DNA of 64,000 bases, taken from positions 248,001 through 312,000 of the forward strand of contig JACJXH010000004.1 of the NCBI GenBank assembly GCA_020636745.1, written 5' to 3'. Each line of letters begins with the position of its first letter. Position 1 is the first letter of the stretch. Of the stretch, positions 54,085-62,413 are shown one piece after another. This DNA is from Lentimicrobiaceae bacterium (GTDB lineage: Bacteria; Bacteroidota; Bacteroidia; Bacteroidales; Lentimicrobiaceae). The position numbers were made by a program, and so were the translations under genes. Below the pieces are notes generated by a model that saw nothing but the letters and a program-made list of their open reading frames with translations, did not search any database and was not told the origin of the DNA.

Positions 54085-54492
54085 ATGACACTCGTTCGTT
54101 TTAACCAACAACCTGCATTAGCAGATGTAATTGACCAGATATTCTATAACCAGAACCGTCAGACATCAGGCTGTGGCACACCAGTTAACATTTACAAAAC
54201 AGACGATTCCTTTGTAATCGAACTGGCTGTTCCCGGATATTCCAAGGAAGAAATCTCTATCAACCTGGAGCAGCAGACACTGAAAATATCAGCCGAAGCC
54301 AAACAGCGCGACATTAAGGACGACAAATTTTTACGCCGTGAATTTGGTTTTAATGGCATTAACCGCAGTTTTGTTTTGCCAAAAACCATTGACACTGAAA
54401 CCATTAGTGCTGACTTCCGCGACGGAATTCTTAAAATAAACCTGCTCATAAAACAGGAAACCCTGATTAAGAAAGAGATTAGCATCTCTTAA
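54085..54492 (+). CDS. Hsp20/alpha-crystallin small heat-shock protein
   Basis: The 135-residue protein has the alpha-crystallin domain (about 35-130): TDDSFVIELAVPGYSKEEISINLEQQTLKI, FLRREFGFNGINRSFVLPKTID and the conserved DGILKINL motif. Small Hsps hold unfolding proteins for refolding by DnaK. The N-terminal arm is short and the IXI tail is SIS. An unusually strong ribosome binding site and a perfect 10-bp terminator frame it as a single highly expressed gene. Confidence 0.95.
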   Translation: MTLVRFNQQPALADVIDQIFYNQNRQTSGCGTPVNIYKTDDSFVIELAVPGYSKEEISINLEQQTLKISAEAKQRDIKDDKFLRREFGFNGINRSFVLPKTIDTETISADFRDGILKINLLIKQETLIKKEISIS

Positions 54493-54516
54493 TCAACGAA
54501 TTAAACAATAAAGAAT

Positions 54517-54552
54517 GCCGCAGAAAACCTTTTCTGCGGCTTTCTTATTTTA
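54517..54552 (+). terminator. Terminator of the Hsp20 gene
   Basis: GCCGCAGAAA-ACCT-TTTCTGCGGC gives a perfect 10-bp stem, followed by TTTCTTATTTT. Confidence 0.9.
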
Positions 54553-54596
54553 TGCTGAAAATTCATGACATTTGCGCCGGATTATTCACATTTTTC

Positions 54597-55520
54597 ATGA
54601 TCAAAGAAACCACTCTGGCACATTTGGGCCTTTTCACCTCGGGCCTGCTATTTGGCGCGAGCTATTGGATTGCCAAAGGGCTCATGCCTGATTTTATGCA
54701 ACCCATGCAAATTATTTTCTGCAGAGGACTTGTAGCTCTGGCACTTTTCTGGCTGGTTTCACTTTTTCAAAAACCCACAATTATTCAGCCTAAAGACCAC
54801 GCAATGCTTGCCATATGCGGACTTTTGGGCATTACCATCAATCAGGCCTTCTTTTTTTGGGGCTTAAGCTACACAAGCCCGGTTGACACCTCACTGATTC
54901 ATTCGGCAAGCCCCGCCATGGTTATGCTTTTTTCCGCCATCATTGCCAAAGAGCGGCCCGGCATCTCAGGCATCGGAGGGATAGCGCTAGGTGCATTAGG
55001 CTCCGTAATTTTGATTTATCAGGGCAAAAATGCTACCGGCGGAAACAACCACCTGCTTGGCAACTCCCTGATATTTATCAACATTATGGCTTACAGCCTG
55101 TATCTTGTATTGGTAAAGCCATTGATGACAAGGTATAATGCTGTAGCGGTAATGAAATGGTCATTTGCCTATGGATTTCTGTTTATGCTCCCTTTTTGCT
55201 ATAAATCTGCATACACCATACAATGGGCACAATTAACGGCAAATGCCTGGTTTGCCATTACCTACATTGTAATTGGCACCACTTTTATCGCTTATTTGCT
55301 AACCACTTTTTCTTTAAAATCGCTCAGTGCAGGAGTAGCCGGATACTATATTTACATGCAACCGGTTATTGCAGCGGCAATGGGCATACTCATTTACGGT
55401 GAAACCATTTCGGCGAGCAAAATTCTGGCAGCAATTCTGGTTTTTGCCGGCATTTTTATGATAAACAAACGGCTGTCATTAAAACAGATGCCTGAAAGGA
55501 ATAAGCAGCCATCCAAATAA
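54597..55520 (+). CDS. EamA/DMT-family transporter
   Basis: The 307-residue protein has ten hydrophobic helices in two EamA repeats (about 10-145 and 155-295), with GLLGITINQAFFFWGLSYTSPVDTSLIHSASPAM in the first and GVAGYYIYMQPVIAAAMG in the second. It is a drug/metabolite exporter-type permease of unknown cargo. ATG at 54597 is chosen since ATG at 54552 falls inside the T-run of the Hsp20 terminator. The 3' end overlaps the convergent phospholipase gene by 42 bases. Confidence 0.88.
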   Translation: MIKETTLAHLGLFTSGLLFGASYWIAKGLMPDFMQPMQIIFCRGLVALALFWLVSLFQKPTIIQPKDHAMLAICGLLGITINQAFFFWGLSYTSPVDTSLIHSASPAMVMLFSAIIAKERPGISGIGGIALGALGSVILIYQGKNATGGNNHLLGNSLIFINIMAYSLYLVLVKPLMTRYNAVAVMKWSFAYGFLFMLPFCYKSAYTIQWAQLTANAWFAITYIVIGTTFIAYLLTTFSLKSLSAGVAGYYIYMQPVIAAAMGILIYGETISASKILAAILVFAGIFMINKRLSLKQMPERNKQPSK

Positions 55521-56555
55521 CTTTTGAATTAAAGGCCTGCGCAACCATGACTCCATATTAAATCCTTCGCAATTGAGCATGGTTTCGTCCAAATGTGCTT
55601 TTATCAGATGCTGAATTCTTGGGTCGGTTCCAACCAGCACAATCTCATGCTGATACCTGAAACTTCTGTAATCGAAATTTGCCGAACCAATAGCAAAAAC
55701 CTGATTATCAATAAGCAAGCATTTTGCGTGCAGATTACCCGGGGTATAAAAGTGCAGCTTGATTCCATTTTTGTAGTAAAAACCCATATACTTATCCCTT
55801 AAGAAATCAACCAACCTCACATCCGAGTGTAATGGCATAATCACCTTAACATTTACCCCCCGGCGGGCAGCGAGCATCATTTGTCTCCTCAATTTAAAAC
55901 CCGGGAGAAAGTAAGGAGTTTCAATAATAACCTCATGTTTGGCTTTTTGAATCAGGCTTTCGTAGCGCCTTTTCACCTGCTGCCTGTATATTGAAGGCAA
56001 ATCCTGAAGAATTTCAAACCCTTTAAAATGTATGGCCCTGCGGTACGAAAACTTATTGAAAATATACTTTCTGTAAAGCTTAAAACTGTTCAGAAATGAC
56101 TTTCTGAATAAGGACGAAATAGTTCCTTCAAGCCTTAACATGGATTCGCGCCATTTCAATGAATAACCTGTTATATTGGCTGAGCCCAGATAAGTAATTC
56201 TATCATCTACAATCAATAATTTGCGATGATTCCGCCGGTGATTGCGTGTAAAAAAATCGACAAAAAATTTTATCTTGGCAAAATAACGAACCTCTCCTCC
56301 ATTGCTGGTTACAGGCAAGAAAAACGTATTTGAAGGAGGCGTACCCCATGAATCGAGCAACACTTTTACCTGAACGCCCTGCCGGCATTTTTCAGCAAGC
56401 AAATCCCTGAACTTCTCTCCGTTTTTATCATAAGCAAACTTATATGTTTCCAGATAAACAAACTTTTCAGCTGAAGCTATATCCTCAAGCATTGCTTTGT
56501 AAATTAAAGCAGGATCCGTAAAAAGCCGGGCTTTCTCAACAGCGTCGTAATTCAT
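55479..56555 (-). CDS. Phospholipase D-family protein, cardiolipin synthase-like
   Basis: The 358-residue protein has two HKD motifs, HRKLLIVDDRITYLGSANITG and HAKCLLIDNQVFAIGSANFD, which together form the PLD active site. Organisation and length resemble the cardiolipin synthases ClsA-C without N-terminal membrane helices. It would join phosphatidylglycerol with another phospholipid or hydrolyse phosphodiesters. ATG at 56555 is used; the longer frame begins with TTG at 56585. Its stop lies within the end of the EamA gene. Confidence 0.88.
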   Translation of the reverse strand: MNYDAVEKARLFTDPALIYKAMLEDIASAEKFVYLETYKFAYDKNGEKFRDLLAEKCRQGVQVKVLLDSWGTPPSNTFFLPVTSNGGEVRYFAKIKFFVDFFTRNHRRNHRKLLIVDDRITYLGSANITGYSLKWRESMLRLEGTISSLFRKSFLNSFKLYRKYIFNKFSYRRAIHFKGFEILQDLPSIYRQQVKRRYESLIQKAKHEVIIETPYFLPGFKLRRQMMLAARRGVNVKVIMPLHSDVRLVDFLRDKYMGFYYKNGIKLHFYTPGNLHAKCLLIDNQVFAIGSANFDYRSFRYQHEIVLVGTDPRIQHLIKAHLDETMLNCEGFNMESWLRRPLIQKLFGWLLIPFRHLF

Positions 56556-56790
56556 AAAAATGGAGTCAAACCTAATTAATGACAAAAATATTAAATCCCT
56601 TCACCTCTTTTACTTCTCATCACAAGAAATATCAAGCCAGCAAAACTCCGGCTTTGCGCGCATTTGTCATGAACAGTAAAAACAACAGGAGAAAAACCAG
56701 ACAGAGAGTAACCAACTTTCATCTATTGGCACAACTATCAGGCTAAATGTAAAGAATCAATAGTCAAAAAAATCTGCTGAAAACAAGAAA

Positions 56791-57087
56791 TCAGCCCAAA
56801 ACGAGCTGCTTGATTTTGTCGGCATTCTTCATAGAAAGACCTTTGCAAAATATCTGACTTCGCGAATAGGATTTGATAAAAACAGATGCCCCGACTCCAA
56901 TCTTCTTCACTTCAACATTTACAACATTCCTGAGTGGAATAGAGATATACCTTATGGGCGAAAACGGATTTTTCTTTTGCTTAATCGTTATATAAGTATC
57001 GTCAATCTCGATAATATCGGAACTCAGCAACGAGCCGCCATGAATAAAATCAGCACTAAATTTATAGAATCTTGAAGGTGACATCAT
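56791..57087 (-). CDS. Small protein with possible PH-like fold, unknown function
   Basis: The 98-residue protein has a pattern of beta strands (SSDIIEIDDTYITIKQKK, RYISIPLRNVVNVEVKK, ASVFIKSYS) and a final helix (KNADKIKQLVLG), reminiscent of bacterial PH domains (bPH/DUF304-like). There is no signal peptide. The frame extends to a TTG at 57111, but ATG at 57087 follows the stop of the upstream 81-residue gene by 24 bases and is chosen. The two probably form one transcript. Confidence 0.6.
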   Translation of the reverse strand: MMSPSRFYKFSADFIHGGSLLSSDIIEIDDTYITIKQKKNPFSPIRYISIPLRNVVNVEVKKIGVGASVFIKSYSRSQIFCKGLSMKNADKIKQLVLG

Positions 57088-57111
57088 CTTATTAAAACAT
57101 AAAATTAACAA

Positions 57112-57357
57112 TTAGTTATACAAACCCTGAACAGAAGTTTCCATTACATCCACCTGAATTCTCCTGCAAAAACATTTCTCATGCATTTCAACGATCTTAG
57201 TCAATTCTTCGACATTGTATGCCTTCAAAATATTATATGACTCTCTTAAACTCAGGCACGAAGCATTCAGCCTGAAAGGACAAGTAGCATTTCTCTTGCC
57301 TGCCGGACATTGCCTGACCAGGCCAAGCGCTTTAACAACTAAATAATTTCTTTCCAT
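57112..57357 (-). CDS. Small cysteine-containing protein, unknown function
   Basis: The 81-residue protein is unlike any family I recognise. It has five cysteines (RQCPAGKRNATCPFRLNASC and EKCFCRR), with CxC near residue 62-64 and three spaced at 18-33, a possible metal or disulfide pattern. No membrane segment or signal peptide is present. It directly precedes the PH-like gene on the same strand. The gene is called on clear frame, ATG and placement, but could be spurious. Confidence 0.5.
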   Translation of the reverse strand: MERNYLVVKALGLVRQCPAGKRNATCPFRLNASCLSLRESYNILKAYNVEELTKIVEMHEKCFCRRIQVDVMETSVQGLYN

Positions 57358-57528
57358 AACAGCTGAATCTTTTCACAGGCAGACATCTTAAACCATCAAC
57401 ACCCCAAAAACAACCATATTTACCTGATGTATCACATTTCAGTTCATAACTATCTGCCTGCGTGCATTTATATTTTGCAATAAGCATTTTGACATTTTTT
57501 TAACCTTTTTTCAAACCGGCCGAAAACA

Positions 57529-57849
57529 TTAAACCAGGGTAATTCCCTGATAAATCATAATACCTCCTTTTAGCGGGAGATGTAAAGATGTTAGCAAACT
57601 GATACTCCCCTGAAAATTATAAAGAACGCCCGCATTAAACCCTGACATTGGTTTGTTTTTAAAAGTAAGTGCACCGTATTGCGTTGTCAGTTCTGCCTTG
57701 TTATAAACGACAGTACCAGCAGCAAAGCTCCACTTGGTATTCTTATAGAATTCAGCATATGCTCTTTGCCCCTGAGAAAATGACATTTTCAGGAGACAAA
57801 TGCTGAACAACAGGCTCAGCAATGCAATTTTTAAAGAAACCCTTATCAT
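57529..57849 (-). CDS. Short secreted barrel-like protein, possibly truncated
   Basis: The 106-residue product has a signal peptide (about 1-26, ending SFSQ) and then strands typical of the start of an outer-membrane barrel (KNTKWSFAAGTVVYNKAELTTQYGALTF, GFNAGVLYNFQGSISLLTSLHLPL). It ends abruptly at LV without a C-terminal aromatic strand, so it may be a remnant of a longer gene or a small secreted protein. It lies about 200 bases after the LytTR-type direct repeat and may be under that regulator. Low certainty about function. Confidence 0.5.
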   Translation of the reverse strand: MIRVSLKIALLSLLFSICLLKMSFSQGQRAYAEFYKNTKWSFAAGTVVYNKAELTTQYGALTFKNKPMSGFNAGVLYNFQGSISLLTSLHLPLKGGIMIYQGITLV

Positions 57850-58047
57850 GTGAGGTAATTCATATTTGAATGCCCTTCATAACTATGTTAACCAATAACA
57901 GACACATTTTTTCAGCCGTATACTGTGGGAAAGCCCCCCAAGAAGCATTGCTTCTCTCAATACTTTTTGCTTTCCTATATTTCCTGCCTATTAATTATTT
58001 CTGAACACTGCAATATTATACAAATAAAAAGCATAAAAGGGGGAAGA

Positions 58048-58080
58048 TTATCCAGCGTACCCACTTTTTTATCCAGCGTA
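58048..58080. repeat. 12-bp direct repeat with 21-bp period, LytTR operator-like
   Basis: TTATCCAGCGTA occurs twice (58048-58059 and 58069-58080), identical, with a 9-base spacer, so the copies lie on the same face of the helix two turns apart. LytTR-type regulators are known to bind pairs of direct repeats with about this period. It lies between the LytTR gene and the downstream small secreted-protein gene. Confidence 0.6.
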
Positions 58081-58092
58081 TATAAAATTGCC

Positions 58093-58121
58093 AAAAAACG
58101 TAGGAAAAATGAAAATTCCTA
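58093..58121 (-). terminator. Terminator of the LytTR gene
   Basis: Minus-strand TAGGAA pairs with TTCCTA across an A/T-rich loop and is followed within 2 bases by TTTTTT. The left arm overlaps the TAG stop at 58119. Confidence 0.55.
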
Positions 58122-58868
58122 TAAGCTTTTTAGCAGCTTCATCAACTCTTCGCGCCGGCGATGCGAAACCGGAATTTCACTGCCATCGCTTAGAATACAG
58201 ACAGAGTCTTCCTTCTTAAATTTCCTTAAAAATTTTAGATTTATTATATGAGAGTGATGAAGCCGGAAAAAATTACGCTCTTCCAGAAAATCCACAAATT
58301 CTTTAATAGACTTTGAGATCATAATTTTCTCATTGTCTTCCATATAAAACGCTGTATAATTCCTGTCCGATTCACATCTTACAATTTTCTCTACATCAAC
58401 AACATGAATGGTATCAGCTGTTTTCAGGACAATTTTTCCAATTTCAGGCTGCACTGGCCGCATATAGTCTTCCAGAAGCTTTTTCAGCCTAACGTTAAGA
58501 TTTTCATTGTCAATTGTTTTCGAAGCTTTTTCTATTGACTCTTTAAGCTCAGTCGGATCTATAGGTTTGGTCAAATAATCTATTGCATTGTATTTAAATG
58601 CTTTAATTGCATATTCTTCGTAAGCGGTAATAAATATAAGGTGAAATGAAACAGGCATAGTTTTGCGCAACAAATCAAAACCTGTACCATCAGGCATTTT
58701 TATATCGAGCAGCACCAAATCAGGTTCAAATTCCTGAATGGCTGCAATACCGGAATTCACGCTGTCGCCTTCGGCCACAACCTCTACCCCCGAACAGTAC
58801 AATTTTAAAATTTCGCGAATCATTTCGCGCGATTTCGATTCATCGTCTATAACTACCACTCTTATCAT
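58119..58868 (-). CDS. LytTR-family response regulator
   Basis: The 249-residue protein has a receiver domain (1-120) with D8/D9, phospho-acceptor D55 in LVLLDIKMPDG, T in FITAYEEYAI and K in YLTKPIDP, then a linker and a LytTR DNA-binding domain (about 145-249: KIVRCESDRNYTAFYMEDN, FFRLHHSHIINLKFLRKFKKED). No histidine kinase gene is next to it in this window; it is an orphan here. A -7 element lies upstream and a direct repeat just downstream of its terminator, which it may bind. Confidence 0.93.
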   Translation of the reverse strand: MIRVVVIDDESKSREMIREILKLYCSGVEVVAEGDSVNSGIAAIQEFEPDLVLLDIKMPDGTGFDLLRKTMPVSFHLIFITAYEEYAIKAFKYNAIDYLTKPIDPTELKESIEKASKTIDNENLNVRLKKLLEDYMRPVQPEIGKIVLKTADTIHVVDVEKIVRCESDRNYTAFYMEDNEKIMISKSIKEFVDFLEERNFFRLHHSHIINLKFLRKFKKEDSVCILSDGSEIPVSHRRREELMKLLKSL

Positions 58869-58893
58869 ATCCGTATTTTAATTTTTTAGTTAA

Positions 58894-58901
58894 CAAATTT
58901 A
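58894..58901 (-). promoter_or_regulatory. Bacteroidota -7 element (TAAATTTG) of the LytTR gene
   Basis: Minus-strand TAAATTTG lies 25 bases before the ATG at 58868. Confidence 0.5.
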
Positions 58902-59191
58902 TGAAAATACAATCAAATAATAAATATATCAGCAAAATAATAAAAAGTAATAAACAACAAAACAAAGCCGGATTTTTGTTTAACTGTTAATTTACCGGCC
59001 TCTTTCACAGGTCAAAAACAGTCATCGGAATTGCATTTTTTGTAAAAAATCATTAAATTGCAATAAAAATCTGACACCTGCTTGATGAACTGTCAACAGA
59101 AATAAACTTTCAGCAATCCGGCCTTTCAGGATATTTTGGATGGCTGCTATCATTAGTAAAAAGCATATGGGGCTGATTACGTTAATAAATG

Positions 59192-59199
59192 TACATTTG
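59192..59199 (+). promoter_or_regulatory. Bacteroidota -7 element (TACATTTG) of the yicC-gmk-cyclase-nadD operon
   Basis: TACATTTG lies 16 bases before the ATG at 59216, giving a very short leader for the four-gene operon. Confidence 0.55.
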
Positions 59200-59215
59200 T
59201 TAAAAATTTCAGAAT

Positions 59216-60088
59216 ATGCTTAAATCAATGACAGGCTTTGGCAAAGGCACAGCCGAAATAGAGGGAAAAACCATCAATATTGAGATTAGAACACTCAATA
59301 GCAAGCAGTTTGATCTTAATCTCAGAATCCCTGCACTTCTCCGTGAGCGCGAATCAGAAATCAGAACACTACTGGCCAGATCGATTGAAAGAGGTAAAGT
59401 TGAGGTAAACGCAGGCATAGACTATACCGGAAGCGAGTTGCCGGCTTCTATCAATAAACCACTGGCCAAAGCATACTACAACGAGCTAAAAGCATTGGCC
59501 CACGAGTTGGATGCGCCTGCCACTGACATTTTTTCAATTGTAATGAAACTACCGGATGTTACGCGGCAACTGCAGGAACAAACCTCTGATGAAGACTGGA
59601 AAAAAATAATTTCAGCCTTTGAAAATGCCTTGCATCAACTTGATGAATTCAGAGCGCACGAAGGCAACCTGCTTGAAAAAGACTTCGCTGCCAGAATAAA
59701 TACCATTATGCAGCTATTGTCGCAGATTGAACCATTTGAAGCTGCACGAAACGCGCAATTGCGTGAAAAACTCAGAAACGGATTTGCTGAATTTGCAGAC
59801 AACAACACTTTTGACAACAACCGTTTTGAGCAGGAAATGATTTATTACCTCGAGAAACTTGATATTACTGAAGAAAAAGTAAGACTTACCAAGCACTGTC
59901 ATTATTTTACCGATACCCTGAAAGAAAAAGAAGCCAATGGGCGGAAACTTAATTTTGTTTCTCAGGAAATTGGCAGAGAGATTAACACCATCGGTTCAAA
60001 AGCAAATGATGCCGGAATTCAAAAAATTGTGGTACAGATGAAAGACGAGCTTGAAAAAATTAAAGAACAACTTGCCAATATTCTATAA
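59216..60088 (+). CDS. yicC: YicC family endoribonuclease-like protein
   Basis: The 290-residue protein has the YicC_N start MLKSMTGFGKGTAEIEG and the DUF1732 C-terminal region LNFVSQEIGREINTIGSKANDAGIQKIVVQMKDELEKIKEQLANI. YicC has been linked to stationary-phase survival and RNA degradation in E. coli. It is the first gene of an operon with gmk 6 bases downstream, a pairing common in bacteria. Confidence 0.95.
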   Translation: MLKSMTGFGKGTAEIEGKTINIEIRTLNSKQFDLNLRIPALLRERESEIRTLLARSIERGKVEVNAGIDYTGSELPASINKPLAKAYYNELKALAHELDAPATDIFSIVMKLPDVTRQLQEQTSDEDWKKIISAFENALHQLDEFRAHEGNLLEKDFAARINTIMQLLSQIEPFEAARNAQLREKLRNGFAEFADNNTFDNNRFEQEMIYYLEKLDITEEKVRLTKHCHYFTDTLKEKEANGRKLNFVSQEIGREINTIGSKANDAGIQKIVVQMKDELEKIKEQLANIL

Positions 60089-60094
60089 CACCTG

Positions 60095-60673
60095 ATGAAC
60101 AAAGAAACTGACAAAAAACTCATCATTGTATCTGCCCCTTCAGGTGCAGGCAAAACTACCATTGTCAAACATCTTTTAACCTGCATACCTGAGCTGGGAT
60201 TCTCAGTATCGGCCACCAGCCGGGCAATAAGAGCCGGAGAAACTCATGGCATTGATTACTTTTTTATATCAGCACGGGAGTTCAGGCAACGCATTGATGA
60301 AGGCGACTTACTTGAATGGGAAGAAGTATACCCGGGAAGTTTTTACGGCACCCTGAAATCAGAAGTATTCAGACTGATGAAAGAAGGAAAACATGTCATT
60401 TTTGACGTTGACGTAGTTGGCGGCCTCAACATTAAGAAGGCATTTGGCAATGATGCTCTTTCGGTTTTCGTAAGCCCTCCTTCGGTTGCCGAACTTGAAA
60501 ACCGCCTGAAAAACAGGAATACCGACTCTCCTGAAACAATCAGCAAAAGAATTGCCAAAGCAAGATGGGAACTTGAATTTGCACCCAAATTCGATTACAT
60601 ATTAATTAACAACGACTTAGAAACAGCAAAAGCCGAAATACTGGAGAAAGTCCTGAATTTTATCAACAATTAA
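60095..60673 (+). CDS. gmk: Guanylate kinase
   Basis: Gmk phosphorylates GMP to GDP with ATP. The 192-residue protein has the P-loop SAPSGAGKTTI (8 on), the GMP-binding SVSATSRAIRAGETHGIDYFFI and DVDVVGGLNIKK. It lies between yicC and a class III nucleotidyl cyclase gene, 14 bases from the latter. The cyclase would use GTP or ATP, so the link to nucleotide supply is interesting but unproven. Confidence 0.96.
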   Translation: MNKETDKKLIIVSAPSGAGKTTIVKHLLTCIPELGFSVSATSRAIRAGETHGIDYFFISAREFRQRIDEGDLLEWEEVYPGSFYGTLKSEVFRLMKEGKHVIFDVDVVGGLNIKKAFGNDALSVFVSPPSVAELENRLKNRNTDSPETISKRIAKARWELEFAPKFDYILINNDLETAKAEILEKVLNFINN

Positions 60674-60687
60674 ACCGAGCAGCAAAA

Positions 60688-61755
60688 GTGAACAAATCAG
60701 AGGTAGCATTGATGTTTTCCGATATCCGCGGATATTCACGACTACTCGAGCTTGACGAGGAGGAAGCGCTTGAATTGCTGGCTATTCACGACAGAATCTC
60801 GCATGAAGTCATTCACGAATACAATGGCCATCTTGTTAAAAGAATAGACGATTCTGTGCTTGCATCATTTGTTTCGGCCAACGACGCTTACCTGTGTGCC
60901 ATTGATTTCCTGGAAAGGCTGAAGCAACAGAATGAGAACAAGGACAAACCCCGCCGATTACTGGTAAGCATAGGCCTGCACAAAGGCGAAGTTGAAATTC
61001 GCAACAATGCCATTCTGGGCGAACAGGTAAACATTGTGGCGCGCCTGCAAGCAATGGCTGAACCCGGAAGCATTTGCCTTTCCGACACCATCTATGAATC
61101 TATCAGCCGGTTTATTGACATCAAGGCCGTTGAATACCGCGATATTGAAATTGAAAATCTTCCCGGTAGCCATAACGTCTACAAAACACTATCGATTTAC
61201 CGCGACGAGTTTAAAACCGAACCACCGGTTGCGCCCCAGGTATCCGATTTCAGATACCGCATCCTTGAAATTGAACAGCTAAGCGGAAACGGAAATTCGT
61301 TTATCTCAACAGCGCTTTCAGCACTGACAATTCTTTCAATTATGCTGCTGTTTATTGCCGCTGTGCAAGCCAATCAAACCGGCAGTAGCTTTCACCATCT
61401 TATACGCTCATGGTTTTTATCGCCGGTTACCTATACCGCAATTATTCCCGCTTCATTTTTTATTGCCCTGCTGTACGCCCGCCGGAAAACACGTGCCGTT
61501 TTTGACGATATACGTGATGTGGATCGCATTTTATCCTACATCATGTCGCAAATTGGTTACCGGCACCCTGTCCATTCCAAAGGCTTTATGCTTTTCAGAC
61601 CTCAGGCCGGCAATTATTTTATACTGGGCATGCGTAAGTTCAGAGCCAGGGTTGATGGCAATACCATTATTTTGCAAGGGCCTTATCTTTATATGTCGCG
61701 GCTTATCAAGATGCTGAAATACTATGAACAAACCGGAAAAACAGACAAATTCTAA
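60688..61755 (+). CDS. Class III adenylate/guanylate cyclase with C-terminal membrane region
   Basis: The protein starts with GTG at 60688. Residues about 5-170 form a cyclase homology domain with metal Asp D12 in FSDIRG and D55 in KRIDDSVLASF, where the usual glycine before the second Asp is an Asp (D54), plus GLHKGEV and LGEQVNIVARL with N115 and R119. These catalytic residues look intact. Two membrane helices follow at about 207-227 and 246-264, and then an unrecognised C-terminal domain of about 90 residues. It overlaps nadD by 32 bases. ATP or GTP preference is not certain. Confidence 0.8.
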   Translation: MNKSEVALMFSDIRGYSRLLELDEEEALELLAIHDRISHEVIHEYNGHLVKRIDDSVLASFVSANDAYLCAIDFLERLKQQNENKDKPRRLLVSIGLHKGEVEIRNNAILGEQVNIVARLQAMAEPGSICLSDTIYESISRFIDIKAVEYRDIEIENLPGSHNVYKTLSIYRDEFKTEPPVAPQVSDFRYRILEIEQLSGNGNSFISTALSALTILSIMLLFIAAVQANQTGSSFHHLIRSWFLSPVTYTAIIPASFFIALLYARRKTRAVFDDIRDVDRILSYIMSQIGYRHPVHSKGFMLFRPQAGNYFILGMRKFRARVDGNTIILQGPYLYMSRLIKMLKYYEQTGKTDKF

Positions 61756-62329
61756 ACGCACCGGACTCTTTTTTGGTTCATTCAACCCTATTCACAACGG
61801 GCATCTTTGTATTGCCGAATACATGATTGAATATGGAGGATTGAAAGAGGTTTGGTTTGTTTTGTCGCCGCACAATCCTTTGAAAGATAAAACTTCCCTG
61901 TTGTCAGATTATGCCAGGCTGGAAATGGTACAAGCCGCCATTTCTGACGACAGCAGATTCAGAGTCAGCGATATTGAATTTCACATGCCCCGGCCCAGCT
62001 ACACCATTGATACGCTGACCCGTCTTACCGAGAAATACCCCGACAAGGAATTTGTGTTAATAGCCGGCACAGATGTTCTTCCTACTTTTCACAAATGGAA
62101 AAACTATGAACAGCTGCTCGGGTTATACAGTTTTATGATTTATCCTCGCGAAACCGGTATGGACCATGCATTACTTAATCATCCTGCGATTACCTTGGTG
62201 AATGCGCCTAAAATTGACATTTCATCAAGCTTTATCCGGAAAACGCTTTTGGCAGGAAAACAGGCCCGTTACTTTATGCCCGACAGTGTGTACAGGCTTA
62301 TAGATAAGTACGGATACTATCTGAGATAA
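61724..62329 (+). CDS. nadD: Nicotinate-nucleotide adenylyltransferase
   Basis: NadD joins ATP and nicotinate mononucleotide to make deamido-NAD. The 201-residue protein has the nucleotidylyl transferase motifs GSFNPIHNGH near the N terminus and ISSSFIRK near the end, with EFVLIAGTDVLPTFHKWKNYEQL in between. The start ATG overlaps the end of the cyclase gene by 32 bases, so the two are co-translated. In many Bacteroidota gmk is followed directly by nadD, so the cyclase appears inserted. Confidence 0.94.
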   Translation: MNKPEKQTNSKRTGLFFGSFNPIHNGHLCIAEYMIEYGGLKEVWFVLSPHNPLKDKTSLLSDYARLEMVQAAISDDSRFRVSDIEFHMPRPSYTIDTLTRLTEKYPDKEFVLIAGTDVLPTFHKWKNYEQLLGLYSFMIYPRETGMDHALLNHPAITLVNAPKIDISSSFIRKTLLAGKQARYFMPDSVYRLIDKYGYYLR

Positions 62330-62413
62330 GAAAGAAATGCTGAATATATGGGCAACATCAGCCAATCGTTGCTGAAACTCTATAATTACTGCACCGGTGG
62401 CAGTCAGCTTATA

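Larger units (their letters stand above)
58869..59215. other. Divergent LytTR/yicC intergenic region
   Basis: This 347-base AT-rich gap contains a -7 element for each direction (58894-58901 minus, 59192-59199 plus). No other ORF, hairpin or RNA can be supported. Confidence 0.6.
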
